Of a stretch of 64,000 bases of DNA, positions 1-8,090 are shown piece after piece. A program made the position numbers and the translations under genes. Position 1 is the first letter of the stretch. Each line of letters begins with the position of its first letter. A model generated the notes under the pieces. The model was not told where the DNA came from. It worked only from the letters and a program-made list of their open reading frames with translations, and did no database searches. Source of the stretch: Putridiphycobacter sp965230195 (GTDB lineage Bacteria > Bacteroidota > Bacteroidia > Flavobacteriales_D > Crocinitomicaceae); assembly GCA_965230195.1 (NCBI GenBank), contig OZ245997.1, positions 4,092,001 to 4,156,000 on the forward strand. The letters are read 5' to 3'.

Positions 1-39
1 GGTGCCGAGGGTCTCGAACAGATTTTTAGCCAGGGCAAT

Positions 40-633
40 ATGTTTACTTTTCAAATTGTTAACCCGGAATTAGTTAAATCCTTTCCCTCATTAACATTAC
101 CAAAAAGTGAACTCCCGGAATACATTCATGCCTATCCCGGCTATTATGAAGGTAATATGATATTCGTTCTGATCTCATCTCAATTTGATAATGAGAGTAC
201 TTATTTACTGCCATATGATGGCATTCTTGAATACATTACCATTTCACCTGTTGAAACCGCACTTAACATATTGTCGGATTCTGAAACAGATCATCAAATC
301 TCAAAACAGGAAGCCGAAGCTCGAATCAATGATTGGAACAACAATTATCCTAAATGGATCAGACAGGCATTGGCATCTTCACATGGTATTTATCAGGTTA
401 TGAATATTCCTGCAAGTGATATTATCAATGGTGATCAACATTCAGCTCATTTTTCATTAACCAATCAGGAGGTGAACTCAGAGACTATTTATCAACCTGA
501 TCTTGTACTTGAAAACCTGGATCATGCAGGTCATTCCACCTATGATGATACCGTTTGTCCTGTTCCACCATTCGGTACTGATTTTAATGATGCTACCTGT
601 TTTTACCTTCTCAGTCAGGCGCTGTTAAGCTAA
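40..633 (+). CDS. Uncharacterised protein, first visible gene of a two-component operon; possibly 5'-truncated
   Basis: I do not recognise a family for this 197-residue protein. It has no obvious signal peptide or membrane segment and is rich in acidic and aromatic residues. The C-terminal third carries several His residues and two Cys (around residues 173 and 187). The reading frame stays open upstream to base 1, so the gene may begin outside the window; the ATG at 40 follows a weak AGG-like stretch. It ends 3 bases before the next gene, a membrane protein, which is followed by a histidine kinase and a response regulator, so it is probably co-transcribed with that signalling set. A role linked to the sensor is inferred only from position. 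Confidence 0.6.
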   Translation: MFTFQIVNPELVKSFPSLTLPKSELPEYIHAYPGYYEGNMIFVLISSQFDNESTYLLPYDGILEYITISPVETALNILSDSETDHQISKQEAEARINDWNNNYPKWIRQALASSHGIYQVMNIPASDIINGDQHSAHFSLTNQEVNSETIYQPDLVLENLDHAGHSTYDDTVCPVPPFGTDFNDATCFYLLSQALLS

Positions 634-636
634 ACC

Positions 637-1287
637 ATGTTTTTCAAGGATTTAATATACTATGCGACCTACCTTTCTCCCCTGTTGTTACTTTTGGGTC
701 TTATTGTAGGCGGGCTTTATTACAAATATTTAAGTCCTCAGCATAAAACACTTTACTATTACCTGTTAGCAGCTATTATTATCGATATTTTGGGTCGCAT
801 TTTCGAAGCTGCTTACGGTAATAATTTGATTTTGATACCAGTTTTTGGTGTATTGGAACTCATTTCATTTTCAGTACTCTATTACCTTCATTTATTAAAA
901 ACAAAGAGTATCCCATTGTTGTTAATTATATGTGCAGGACTGTTCTATATCATATTTGAAATATGGACAGTAAAGTCAGTGGATCCAAAGGTTTTCCAAA
1001 GCTATTCCAGGGTTGTAGATGCTTTTATTATTGTATTAATGAGTATTTTATTCTACCTGAAAAAAGTAGATGAAGATGATGCCATTGAATTAAACCTGTT
1101 TTCGCTTAATGCTGCAATATTAATCTACTTCTCTCTGCACCTCATATTTTTTCTGCCTATCAACTTCTTAATCAATGAAAGTTCTCAACTCAAGTTCTAT
1201 TTTTGGTCAGTAAACCTGTTGGTAACGCTATCTTTTTATTTATTTTTAATTCGATCGATATGGAAGAATGGCAAGACCCAAAAATGA
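637..1287 (+). CDS. Polytopic membrane protein, likely partner of the adjacent histidine kinase
   Basis: The 216-residue protein consists almost entirely of hydrophobic segments. About seven can be seen, at roughly residues 14-31, 40-56, 64-84, 92-108, 128-143, 155-178 and 188-208, with short charged loops. It has no soluble domain and no enzyme motif that I recognise. The stop overlaps the start of the downstream kinase in an ATGA arrangement, which implies translational coupling. Multi-spanning proteins next to short LuxR-type sensor kinases are common in Bacteroidota and may supply the sensing module that the kinase lacks; that role is inference. An unrelated transporter-like function cannot be excluded. 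Confidence 0.75.
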   Translation: MFFKDLIYYATYLSPLLLLLGLIVGGLYYKYLSPQHKTLYYYLLAAIIIDILGRIFEAAYGNNLILIPVFGVLELISFSVLYYLHLLKTKSIPLLLIICAGLFYIIFEIWTVKSVDPKVFQSYSRVVDAFIIVLMSILFYLKKVDEDDAIELNLFSLNAAILIYFSLHLIFFLPINFLINESSQLKFYFWSVNLLVTLSFYLFLIRSIWKNGKTQK

Positions 1288-2030
1288 TTGCACTTTGGTT
1301 CCTTATTGTACTGGTTTTCGTTTTCCTGTTGATTATTGCAATAGTGATACTGGTTCGTGCCAATTTAAAGAGGATTATCCGGGCTAAAATGAAAGCTTCA
1401 AAAATGGAATTGCAGCACCAACAAAAGCTCCTGAATACCAGTATTGAAGTACAGGAAAGGGAAAGAACACGAATTGCAGCCGACCTTCATGATGCATTGA
1501 TCGGTAATCTGGTAGCTATTGGACTCATGAATAAGGTTGAACACAATAGTGCCGATCTTGATGGCTTGATCCAGGAAAGTATTGAAACTGCCAGAAGAAT
1601 TTCTCATGATTTAAGCCCCCCCTTAATTGAACATTCTGCCCTGGAGGATCTCATTCATGACAAAACCATGCCCTGGGAAAAAGATAATGCACTGGACTTT
1701 TATAGTGATATTCGTTATACCGGTGAAATAGCCAGTGAAGTTAAAATTCAGCTGATTAGAATTGTTCAGGAGCTCATGAATAATATATACAAGCATGCAC
1801 AGGCCACATCAACTACTATTCACCTACGGGTCACTGATCAGCTTTTATGTTTACAGATTAAAGAAAATGGAAAAGGATTTGATCCTGATCAAAAAAAAGC
1901 AGGGTTAGGGCTTAAAAATATTGAAATGCGAATTCAATACCTTAAAGGAAAATACAAACTAAAATCTGAAGAGGGCAAAGGGTCATCAATCCTTTTTGTA
2001 ATACCGCAACAGGTTTTTAAAACAACATAA
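1284..2030 (+). CDS. Sensor histidine kinase, HisKA_3/HATPase_c (NarX/LiaS-like)
   Basis: This is a short sensor kinase of 248 residues. It has one N-terminal membrane helix (about residues 3-24), a coiled linker, and a HisKA_3 dimerisation domain. The phospho-acceptor is His69 in the motif ADLHDALIG. The C-terminal HATPase shows the N box (ELMNN near residue 165) and G boxes (ENGKGF, GLGLKN). I chose the ATG at 1284 because it overlaps the upstream stop (ATGA); an in-frame start at 1260 would add eight residues. No extracellular sensing domain is present, so the signal probably comes from the membrane protein upstream. Its response regulator starts one base after the stop codon. Confidence 0.92.
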   Translation: MIALWFLIVLVFVFLLIIAIVILVRANLKRIIRAKMKASKMELQHQQKLLNTSIEVQERERTRIAADLHDALIGNLVAIGLMNKVEHNSADLDGLIQESIETARRISHDLSPPLIEHSALEDLIHDKTMPWEKDNALDFYSDIRYTGEIASEVKIQLIRIVQELMNNIYKHAQATSTTIHLRVTDQLLCLQIKENGKGFDPDQKKAGLGLKNIEMRIQYLKGKYKLKSEEGKGSSILFVIPQQVFKTT

Positions 2031-2031
2031 T

Positions 2032-2700
2032 ATGATAAAAGTTGCTATTGTTGATGATGATACTTTAATTGTGTCCTTACTGAAAGGATTTTTGGAGACT
2101 CAACCAGAATTTCAGGTCGTATTTACAGCCGGTAACGGTAAAGAATGCCTTGATCAGTTGAATAATACATCAGATCACCCGGATGTTATTTTACTGGACC
2201 TTAAAATGGATCAGATGAATGGTATAGAAACCTCAAAAGTATTGAAATCTGATTTCCCCGATATTCATAAAGTCATCATTTCTTCTCATTATAATAAATC
2301 TTTTATGGGCTTTATGCTCAAAACAGGTGTTTCCGCTTTTTTGCCTAAAGGAATTGATCCACCGGAGTTACTCAAAATTATCAAAGAAGTTCATCTAAAC
2401 GGTTTCTTTTTTATGAAAGATCAAATGGAAATTATCAGGGAGCAGCTTTCTTCGAAGTCACCTAAACCCAGCTTAGATGAACACAATGGGATTTCACAAC
2501 GGGAATTGGAAGTATTAAGACTCATCTGTCAGCAAAAAACAGCAAAAGAAATTGCCGAAATTTTGTTTATTGCCCCCAGAACAGTTGAAGGGCATAAAAA
2601 TAACCTCTTTATTAAAACCTCAGCTAAAAACACCGCTGGTTTGGTGATTTATGCCATCCAAAACGATATTATTAATGCACAGGATTTACCAATTATATAA
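2032..2700 (+). CDS. NarL/FixJ-family response regulator
   Basis: The protein is a 222-residue DNA-binding response regulator. The N-terminal receiver domain has the acidic pocket D8-D10, the phospho-acceptor Asp56 (in ILLDLKM) and a conserved Lys in the motif LPKG near residue 104. The C-terminal LuxR-type helix-turn-helix (about residues 152-212) has the usual ISQRELEVLRLI and AKEIAEILF motifs. It begins one base after the kinase stop and closes the operon, followed directly by a strong terminator. It is expected to be phosphorylated by the adjacent kinase; the target genes cannot be read from this window. Confidence 0.95.
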   Translation: MIKVAIVDDDTLIVSLLKGFLETQPEFQVVFTAGNGKECLDQLNNTSDHPDVILLDLKMDQMNGIETSKVLKSDFPDIHKVIISSHYNKSFMGFMLKTGVSAFLPKGIDPPELLKIIKEVHLNGFFFMKDQMEIIREQLSSKSPKPSLDEHNGISQRELEVLRLICQQKTAKEIAEILFIAPRTVEGHKNNLFIKTSAKNTAGLVIYAIQNDIINAQDLPII

Positions 2701-2701
2701 A

Positions 2702-2740
2702 AAAGCCTGAGGCATAATTCCTCAGGCTTTAATTTTTTTT
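2702..2740 (+). terminator. Rho-independent terminator of the two-component operon
   Basis: An 11-bp perfect stem (AAAGCCTGAGG at 2702-2712 pairing with 2720-2730) encloses a 7-base loop and is followed by a T run at 2733-2740. It starts right after the response-regulator stop. The A-rich left flank gives a T run on the minus strand too, so it may also stop the convergent gene ending at 2805. Confidence 0.9.
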
Positions 2741-2804
2741 GAGAGTCGTTTTCGATACAAAATCCTAACGAATTTTACCCGAACTAACATTATTATTTTA
2801 AACG

Positions 2805-3704
2805 TTATTTATCAATAAACGTATAACGTACTCCAATACTTAAGATATTCTTAATTTGAGCCAATGCAACAGGTGTTCCTAAATCGGTACCGTCGTCATT
2901 TACTCTTTGAATTTTAATGTCATCATCATAAATTACTGTAGAACTCCAGCTCGCTGACAACCATTTATTGATTTTGAAATCAAATAAGGCTTCGGCATTA
3001 ATATCAATATTTTCAGGGTTATTGAAATAATTAGAGAACAATTCCAGTTTCCCTTTAAAAGTTACGTTCTTCATGATTTCGTCATTGTACAGTAACTTTA
3101 CAAATGCTCCAAACTCATGTCTGATATTCTCTCCCGGATCTACACCAAATGCACCAGCCTGAGATAATGTAAAATCATTAACAAACGTGGTTTTACCAGT
3201 AAACGGAGAAAATAATACCTGGAAATGATCATTAGGATGGTAATCGGCTCCCAAAGCTAAGGTTAAATAACCCGGTGCCATAAATTTTGACAGGATATTA
3301 TTTAAACCGTCAGTTGATCGGGACACATCAAACTGAGATTTAAAATCTGCTAAAAAAGCAATATCTAAAGGCTTGTACACATTGTAACCTACTTTAGAAT
3401 ACAGTGCAATAACATCATCTGTTTTAGCCCAGTCCTGTCTTACAATTCTGTTTTGACCATAAGCCAGGTTCATTCCGTTCTCCCAGCGTAGTTTATCTTT
3501 TTTCCAGTTAGCCTGTGCATCAAATAATGCGATCCATGATAATGTATTTTGTCCACCGGCATTCCAGTTTTTAAAGGAAGCATGTGTTCCACTTAGTCCT
3601 CCTACTGCTTTAAATTTCCAATTAGTCGGCGCAGGTTTACTATCCTGCCCTACCACACCCAGCGACACTAAAGTCACTGTCATCAAAAGGGTTAATCTCT
3701 TCAT
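2805..3704 (-). CDS. DUF3078 family protein, predicted outer-membrane beta-barrel
   Basis: The protein has 299 residues from the chosen start. A signal peptide ends near the Gln-rich junction VVGQDS, followed by a domain matching what I know of DUF3078 in Bacteroidota. Its landmarks are FKNWNAGGQNTLSW near the start and YNVYKPLDIAFLADFKSQF and ALGADYHPNDHFQVLFSP further on. The alternating polar and aromatic strands, ending in VRYTFIDK, suit an outer-membrane beta-barrel. I prefer the ATG at 3704 over the upstream in-frame ATG at 3725 because it gives a clean Lys-Arg signal peptide and has an AGGA-like sequence in front. The substrate or role of this family is unknown to me. Confidence 0.8.
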   Translation of the reverse strand: MKRLTLLMTVTLVSLGVVGQDSKPAPTNWKFKAVGGLSGTHASFKNWNAGGQNTLSWIALFDAQANWKKDKLRWENGMNLAYGQNRIVRQDWAKTDDVIALYSKVGYNVYKPLDIAFLADFKSQFDVSRSTDGLNNILSKFMAPGYLTLALGADYHPNDHFQVLFSPFTGKTTFVNDFTLSQAGAFGVDPGENIRHEFGAFVKLLYNDEIMKNVTFKGKLELFSNYFNNPENIDINAEALFDFKINKWLSASWSSTVIYDDDIKIQRVNDDGTDLGTPVALAQIKNILSIGVRYTFIDK

Positions 3705-3777
3705 ATTCCTAATTTTCTTGGTCACAAATATATTACTTTCCTGAAAGTTATTTCATGACTCAACCTCTATTTTTTCT

Positions 3778-5469
3778 TCAATTATCAATTAATATGCCAA
3801 CCAAATGTTTGGCTACTCTGAATGAATTGGCGTAAATGGTCCAGGTATAAGGGACTGAACCTCCGGTTGGCATAAAACTGGCATCTGTTACGTATAAATT
3901 ACTACAATCGTGCAGTTTACAATTGGTATCAAGAACAGATTTTGCGGGATCGGTTCCAAAACGACAACCACCAGCCACTAAGTTGGGTGAAGGTTTGCCA
4001 CTGATACCGGTTTTTACATCTTTGGCTCCAATGGCTTTTAAAATGGACTCCCCTCTGTCAGCAAGAAATCTGGCTACTTTAAGGTCATGTGGATGGTAGC
4101 CAATTCTGACTTTTGCCACCGGGTTCCCCCACTTATCAACTTCATTTTCTGACAATGCAACAAAGCAATCATCAGTAGGTAACCAGTCATTAAATATTTC
4201 GAATTTTATTTTCCTGCTTTGCGTAAAATAACTGTGGATTTTAGTTTTTAACTCGCTACCGTAAACCAACTTTCCACCTTTACCCCACTTTTGTTTATTC
4301 ACCTTAGGCATAGGGTTGGAATGTTCAAAAACAAAGTCCACGGTTCCTCCTTTTACCTTACCTTCAAATTCCTCATCATCTATTTCGTACCAGTTCTGGA
4401 TGGCTCTGTTTACCCATAGTCCTGGTGTCTTAATCGCTTTGGCATCAGCATCATTAAAATCATTATAATTCAAGAATCCCCCACCAATTCCTCCTGCTGA
4501 AAAAATAAGGTTTTTTCCTACCTGACCACTGGTATTCCCCACCCCATCAGGATAGTGATCACTTTTACTGTTTAATAAAAGTCTTGCTGTTTCAATGGCC
4601 TGTGCCGCAACTACAAATATTTTTGCTGATACTTTTTTCTCTTCGCCATTATGATAATACCGGGCACCAACAACTTCTTTATTTCCATTGGTTTCAAGGT
4701 AAAAAACCTGTGCCTTGTCAATTAAGGTACAATTTCCTGTTTTCAACGCAGCCTCAATTAAAGCCACACGGCTACTGCTTTTTGCATTTGAGGAGCAACC
4801 ATAACTTCCACAATAGCCTGAATAATAACATGCTGAACGGTCAGAAGTTGCTTTTGAGATAATTCCCCTTGCTACTGAAACCATTTCATATCCTTCGTCT
4901 TTAGCAGCTTTGTCCAACCAATCAGAAACAATATTGGTACGTAAAGGTGGATAGGGAAAGTCAGGGGTAGACCGCGGTTCCTGTGTGGAATGTGGTCTGA
5001 TTTCTCCCGATACACCCACAACTGATTCTACTTTGGCATAAAAAGGCTCTAAATCATCATAATTGATAGGCCAGTCAGCAATATTAGCGCCTGCAATCGG
5101 ACCATAAGTTGACAACAGGTTAAAATCAACCGGTTTAAGTCTGTGGAAATAAGCACTCATAAAATTCGAAGAACCACCTACCACGTTACCGTTCCAATAA
5201 GTTTTTCCTGACTTAAAAGTGGTTTTAGACTGCCATTGAGCTTCTTTTTTGCTGTAACTTTCTATTTCATGAAATTCATCCTCCAGATTAGGTGTGTATA
5301 AATCCTGACGGCAGGCAGTGTACTCATCTTTATTGTAATCCTCAGTTTTAAGCCATGGTCCTTTTTCAAGCACACATACCTTAAAACCTGCTTTAGTTAG
5401 TTCGTAAATAACAGGACCTGCACCTGCACCACTTCCAACAATAACCACGTCGAATTTTTGATCTGTCAT
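3778..5469 (-). CDS. GMC-family FAD-dependent oxidoreductase (sugar/alcohol dehydrogenase type)
   Basis: This is a 563-residue oxidoreductase. The N-terminal dinucleotide-binding motif VVIVGSGAGAGP is at about residues 8-19, followed by the GGSSNFMS flavin motif. The C-terminal GMC signature includes GGCRFGTDP, VTDASFMPTGG and the terminal YANSFRVAKHL segment. A Cys cluster CYYSGYCGSYGC (around residue 210) resembles the [3Fe-4S]-binding region of bacterial FAD glucose dehydrogenases; an iron-sulfur centre here is inference. It lacks its own export signal, and the upstream gene encodes a Tat-exported gluconate-dehydrogenase-subunit-3-like protein overlapping by 4 bases. The pair probably forms a periplasmic dehydrogenase exported together. 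No cytochrome c subunit is encoded nearby. Confidence 0.9.
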   Translation of the reverse strand: MTDQKFDVVIVGSGAGAGPVIYELTKAGFKVCVLEKGPWLKTEDYNKDEYTACRQDLYTPNLEDEFHEIESYSKKEAQWQSKTTFKSGKTYWNGNVVGGSSNFMSAYFHRLKPVDFNLLSTYGPIAGANIADWPINYDDLEPFYAKVESVVGVSGEIRPHSTQEPRSTPDFPYPPLRTNIVSDWLDKAAKDEGYEMVSVARGIISKATSDRSACYYSGYCGSYGCSSNAKSSSRVALIEAALKTGNCTLIDKAQVFYLETNGNKEVVGARYYHNGEEKKVSAKIFVVAAQAIETARLLLNSKSDHYPDGVGNTSGQVGKNLIFSAGGIGGGFLNYNDFNDADAKAIKTPGLWVNRAIQNWYEIDDEEFEGKVKGGTVDFVFEHSNPMPKVNKQKWGKGGKLVYGSELKTKIHSYFTQSRKIKFEIFNDWLPTDDCFVALSENEVDKWGNPVAKVRIGYHPHDLKVARFLADRGESILKAIGAKDVKTGISGKPSPNLVAGGCRFGTDPAKSVLDTNCKLHDCSNLYVTDASFMPTGGSVPYTWTIYANSFRVAKHLVGILIDN

Positions 5470-6098
5470 TGTACTTTTTCTAAAACTTTACTGTATTCGT
5501 TATTTTGATTTGGTCTGGGCTCACCTGGTTGATGCTCTAACCATTTCCATCCCGCTTCATTGGTATTTACACCATAAATACTGTCAATGATTAATGATTC
5601 AAAAATATAAGTTAGTAACATTGAAAGCCAATCCTTTCCCCACTTTTCACTGGCAATATGCGCTATCAGGGCTTCTTTTTTATTCTGATCGAGCTCCTGA
5701 TAAGAAACGCCAAATTCCTCCAAAGTGGTTTCTTCTGTCCAAACAATGCCATTTTTAAGATAATTCGTTTGGGATCTATCCTCAGTCGGGTCATCCATGA
5801 CCCAAAGAATATGATTAAAGGTGTTTAAATCCTTTATTCCCGGACCATTACCATCATCCGGAAACAGAATTTCTAAAATCTCATTTAATATTTGAGTATG
5901 AAGGGCCGAAAAGTGACTATTTTCTACCTGATGTTCAACACTATCGGTAAGGCAGGATTGCAAATATGAAAACTGAGTTATTGCACCTGCCACAATACCT
6001 GCTCTAATAAATTTCCGACGGCTGGTTTCCCATTGTTCAATATTATCAAACACTGAAGTTTTAAAACCTGACCTTTTGTTAAAACGATCTTCCTCCAT
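5466..6098 (-). CDS. Gluconate 2-dehydrogenase subunit 3-like protein, Tat-exported
   Basis: This 210-residue protein is the small partner of a GMC dehydrogenase. The N-terminus has a twin-arginine motif (TSRRKFIRAG at about residues 25-34), then a hydrophobic stretch and LQSC, a possible lipobox. It may therefore be a Tat lipoprotein that carries the cofactor-loaded large subunit across the membrane. The body matches the helical gluconate dehydrogenase subunit 3 fold, including an ILEILFPDDGNGPG segment and a C-terminal IYGVNTNEAGWKWLEHQPGEPRP segment typical of the family. Its stop overlaps the start of the large subunit by 4 bases, implying coupled expression. The substrate is unknown. Confidence 0.85.
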   Translation of the reverse strand: MEEDRFNKRSGFKTSVFDNIEQWETSRRKFIRAGIVAGAITQFSYLQSCLTDSVEHQVENSHFSALHTQILNEILEILFPDDGNGPGIKDLNTFNHILWVMDDPTEDRSQTNYLKNGIVWTEETTLEEFGVSYQELDQNKKEALIAHIASEKWGKDWLSMLLTYIFESLIIDSIYGVNTNEAGWKWLEHQPGEPRPNQNNEYSKVLEKVQ

Positions 6099-6124
6099 TT
6101 AAACAAAGATAGTTTTTATCATAA

Positions 6125-6156
6125 AAAAAGCCTGATATTTTACTACCAGGCTTTTT
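6125..6156 (-). terminator. Terminator of the Cys-rich lipoprotein gene (minus strand)
   Basis: A 10-bp perfect stem (6125-6134 with 6147-6156, core GCCTG/CAGGC) has a 12-base loop and runs of A and T on both sides. On the minus strand it ends in a T run, just after the gene whose stop is at 6180. It separates that gene from the dehydrogenase operon. Confidence 0.85.
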
Positions 6157-6179
6157 CTATATTTTATTTAATGTGTTGA

Positions 6180-6500
6180 TTAGTGACCATCACCATCTCC
6201 ACATTTTCCTTCTTCGCATTTACCTTCTTCACATTTTCCCTCTTCGCACTTACCTTCCTCACATTTTCCTTCTTCCATCGCTTCTTCTGCTGCATCTTCA
6301 GCATGCTCCATTACTTCCTCAGCAGCTTCTTCAGCGTGCTCCATTACTTCTTCTGCAGCCTCTTCTACTGCTTCAGCTGCATGTTCTGTAGCGTCAGCTT
6401 CAGCCTCAGCACCACCTTCACAGCTATAGAACGCCATTGTTCCAGCCGCTAGTAATACTAATCCTAATTTTCTTAAGTTCAAAAAATTCTTTTTCATCAT
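6180..6500 (-). CDS. Small Cys- and Glu-rich repeat lipoprotein, possible metal binder
   Basis: This is a protein of about 106 residues made of three parts. The first is a lipoprotein-type signal (LVLLAAGTMAFYSC). The second is an Ala/Glu region with an 11-residue period (AAEEVMEHAEE and variants) that should form a long acidic helix with His residues. The third is a tail of five EGKC motifs, four spaced by Glu, ending GDGDGH. The 15-bp repeat coding for EEGKC is plain in the DNA at about 6195-6275. Thiols, imidazoles and carboxylates together suggest metal binding, but this is inference. The start is one of two adjacent ATGs (6500 or 6497) giving MKKNF; an upstream in-frame ATG at 6536 adds an unlikely leader. 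It has its own terminator. Confidence 0.75.
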   Translation of the reverse strand: MMKKNFLNLRKLGLVLLAAGTMAFYSCEGGAEAEADATEHAAEAVEEAAEEVMEHAEEAAEEVMEHAEDAAEEAMEEGKCEEGKCEEGKCEEGKCEEGKCGDGDGH

Positions 6501-6654
6501 TATGGTTTTAATAGTTAATATCAAGCTGTCGCTCATAACAAACCTACGAAATAATTTTAAAAAAGTTCCAAATCAAACAATTTTTTCTTGTATACGGGCT
6601 TTTTTTGAGATATAGCACGACTATTTAGATACAAAGTTTAACTATTTTCGCAGG

Positions 6655-7848
6655 GTGAAACCTAAAATTGCCATTATTGGAGGAGGCGCTTCAGGCCTGT
6701 TTTTTGCAAGTGAAATTGACACTAACCGTTTTGAGGTTTCACTATTCGAAAAAAACAACCAACCCGGACGAAAATTACTTGTTGCCGGAAAAGGTGGTTT
6801 TAACCTTTCGCATTCAGAACCTATCAATCAACTTAAAACCAGGTATACTCCCGACAACTTTTTAAGTACTGTTTTATTAAAATACGATAATGTAGAACTG
6901 CAAAACTGGTTTAAGCAAAATGGTATCCCGACATTTATAGGCTCCAGCAAACGGATATTTCCTGAAAAGCAATACAAACCCATACAGGTGGTTAATACCA
7001 TATTAAAGGTTATAGAAACTAATGGCGTTCACATATATACTAATCATGAATGGATTGGATTTGACCATTCTAACGAATTGGTTTTTAAACACGAGGGCAA
7101 AACACTCACTAAATCCTTCGACTATATTGTATACGCAATGGGCGGGGCCAGTTGGAAAGTAACAGGATCAGATGGTAACTGGACTAATCATTTTAAATCC
7201 ACTAAACTTAACCCCTTTAAACCCTCCAACTGTGCCTATTTAGTTGAATGGCCTGATCATTTTATTGCCCATACTGAAGGAAAGCCCCTAAAAAACATTT
7301 CGTTGACATGTAACGGTATCACCAGAACCGGAGAATTAATGATTACCGAATTTGGTTTGGAAGGAAGCCCAATCTATGGTTTAAGTCCTCAAATTCGAAA
7401 TCAGCTTAATCAGAAAGGTTCAGCCATTGTATATATAGATTTAAAACCTGAATTTGACCTCGATAAAATTATTAAGCGGTTATCAGAAACCAATCAAAGT
7501 AATCAGACTAAGCTCCTTCAAAACAGGTTAAAGCTTTCTAAAGAAAAAATACGTCTGTTAAAGGCATTTACTGATTTAGATACCTTTAAGTCACCTGAAA
7601 AACTGGCAGGGGCCATAAAAAGATTACCTGTTCCTATAACTGGAACAGCCCCACTTGATGAAGCTATTTCTACCGTTGGTGGTATAGCATTAAATGAGAT
7701 TAGTCCTGATTTTGAAATCAAGAAAATACCCGGTCATTTTGCTATTGGAGAAATGCTGGACTGGGACGCCCCGACAGGTGGTTATCTTATTCAGGCATGC
7801 TTTAGTATGGGACTTTATCTGGCCAATTATTTTAACCGAAAAGATTAA
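6655..7848 (+). CDS. BaiN/HI0933-family NAD(P)/FAD-dependent oxidoreductase
   Basis: The protein is a 397-residue flavoprotein of the HI0933/TIGR00275 family. The N-terminal Rossmann motif is IAIIGGGASGLFFASEI (about residues 5-21), followed by the family motif GRKLLVAGKGGFNLSH. The internal motif AMGGASWKVTGSDG and the C-terminal WDAPTGGYLIQACFSMG are also typical. The length is normal. The start is a GTG at 6655 because no ATG lies close enough to the Rossmann fold. The physiological substrate of most members is unknown; some reduce steroid or bile-acid intermediates in gut bacteria, which need not apply here. It is a single gene with no obvious operon partner, followed by tRNA-Ser. Confidence 0.9.
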   Translation: MKPKIAIIGGGASGLFFASEIDTNRFEVSLFEKNNQPGRKLLVAGKGGFNLSHSEPINQLKTRYTPDNFLSTVLLKYDNVELQNWFKQNGIPTFIGSSKRIFPEKQYKPIQVVNTILKVIETNGVHIYTNHEWIGFDHSNELVFKHEGKTLTKSFDYIVYAMGGASWKVTGSDGNWTNHFKSTKLNPFKPSNCAYLVEWPDHFIAHTEGKPLKNISLTCNGITRTGELMITEFGLEGSPIYGLSPQIRNQLNQKGSAIVYIDLKPEFDLDKIIKRLSETNQSNQTKLLQNRLKLSKEKIRLLKAFTDLDTFKSPEKLAGAIKRLPVPITGTAPLDEAISTVGGIALNEISPDFEIKKIPGHFAIGEMLDWDAPTGGYLIQACFSMGLYLANYFNRKD

Positions 7849-7867
7849 TTTTTTATTCAATTTATTC

Positions 7868-7897
7868 TTGGAATCAATGAATAATTATGCATCTTTG
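7868..7897 (+). promoter_or_regulatory. Probable promoter of tRNA-Ser
   Basis: A TTG at 7868-7870 and CATCTTTG at 7890-7897 are separated by 19 bases. This matches the Bacteroidota pattern TTG-N19-TAnnTTTG with one mismatch. Transcription would start a few bases before the tRNA 5' end at 7911. Confidence 0.6.
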
Positions 7898-7910
7898 CAC
7901 TTCTGAAAAA

Positions 7911-7995
7911 AGTGAGGTGGCCGAGTGGCTTAAGGCGCACGCTTGGAAAGCGTGTAAACGGAAACGTTTCGGGGGTTCGAATCCCTTCCTCACTG
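7911..7995 (+). tRNA. tRNA-Ser (anticodon GGA)
   Basis: The 85-base cloverleaf has a 7-bp acceptor stem (AGTGAGG with CCTCACT) and discriminator G. The D-arm follows, then an anticodon stem CACGC/GCGTG with loop TTGGAAA giving anticodon GGA (7945-7947). A long class-II variable arm and a T-arm around GGTTCGAATCC complete it. The CCA end is not encoded. The GGA anticodon and the long variable arm identify serine. A terminator follows within 10 bases, so it is transcribed alone. No copy of its 3' end was seen elsewhere in the window, so it shows no sign of being an occupied integration site. Confidence 0.97.
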
Positions 7996-8001
7996 CAAGT
8001 C

Positions 8002-8036
8002 AAATACCTGTTTGTGTGCAAACAGGTATTTTTTTG
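8002..8036 (+). terminator. Terminator of tRNA-Ser
   Basis: A 13-bp perfect stem (8002-8014 with 8019-8031, core ACCTGTTTG/CAAACAGGT) encloses a 4-base loop and is followed by a T run to 8035. It sits 6 bases after the tRNA discriminator base. Confidence 0.93.
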
Positions 8037-8090
8037 TCTTATAGTGATCACCAAACGCAGTTTGAGGGATTGCTGTGAGACAAAAAAATA

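Noticed and set aside
1203..1283. Longer histidine kinase starting at 1203 or 1260
   Set aside because: The extra residues repeat the out-of-frame end of the upstream membrane gene. The ATGA overlap at 1284 gives the normal start directly before the membrane helix.
6173..6452. Plus-strand open frames rich in Leu/Phe/His opposite the Cys-rich lipoprotein
   Set aside because: They are mirror frames of the low-complexity Glu/Ala/Cys coding sequence, which has a signal peptide, lipobox and terminator on the minus strand.
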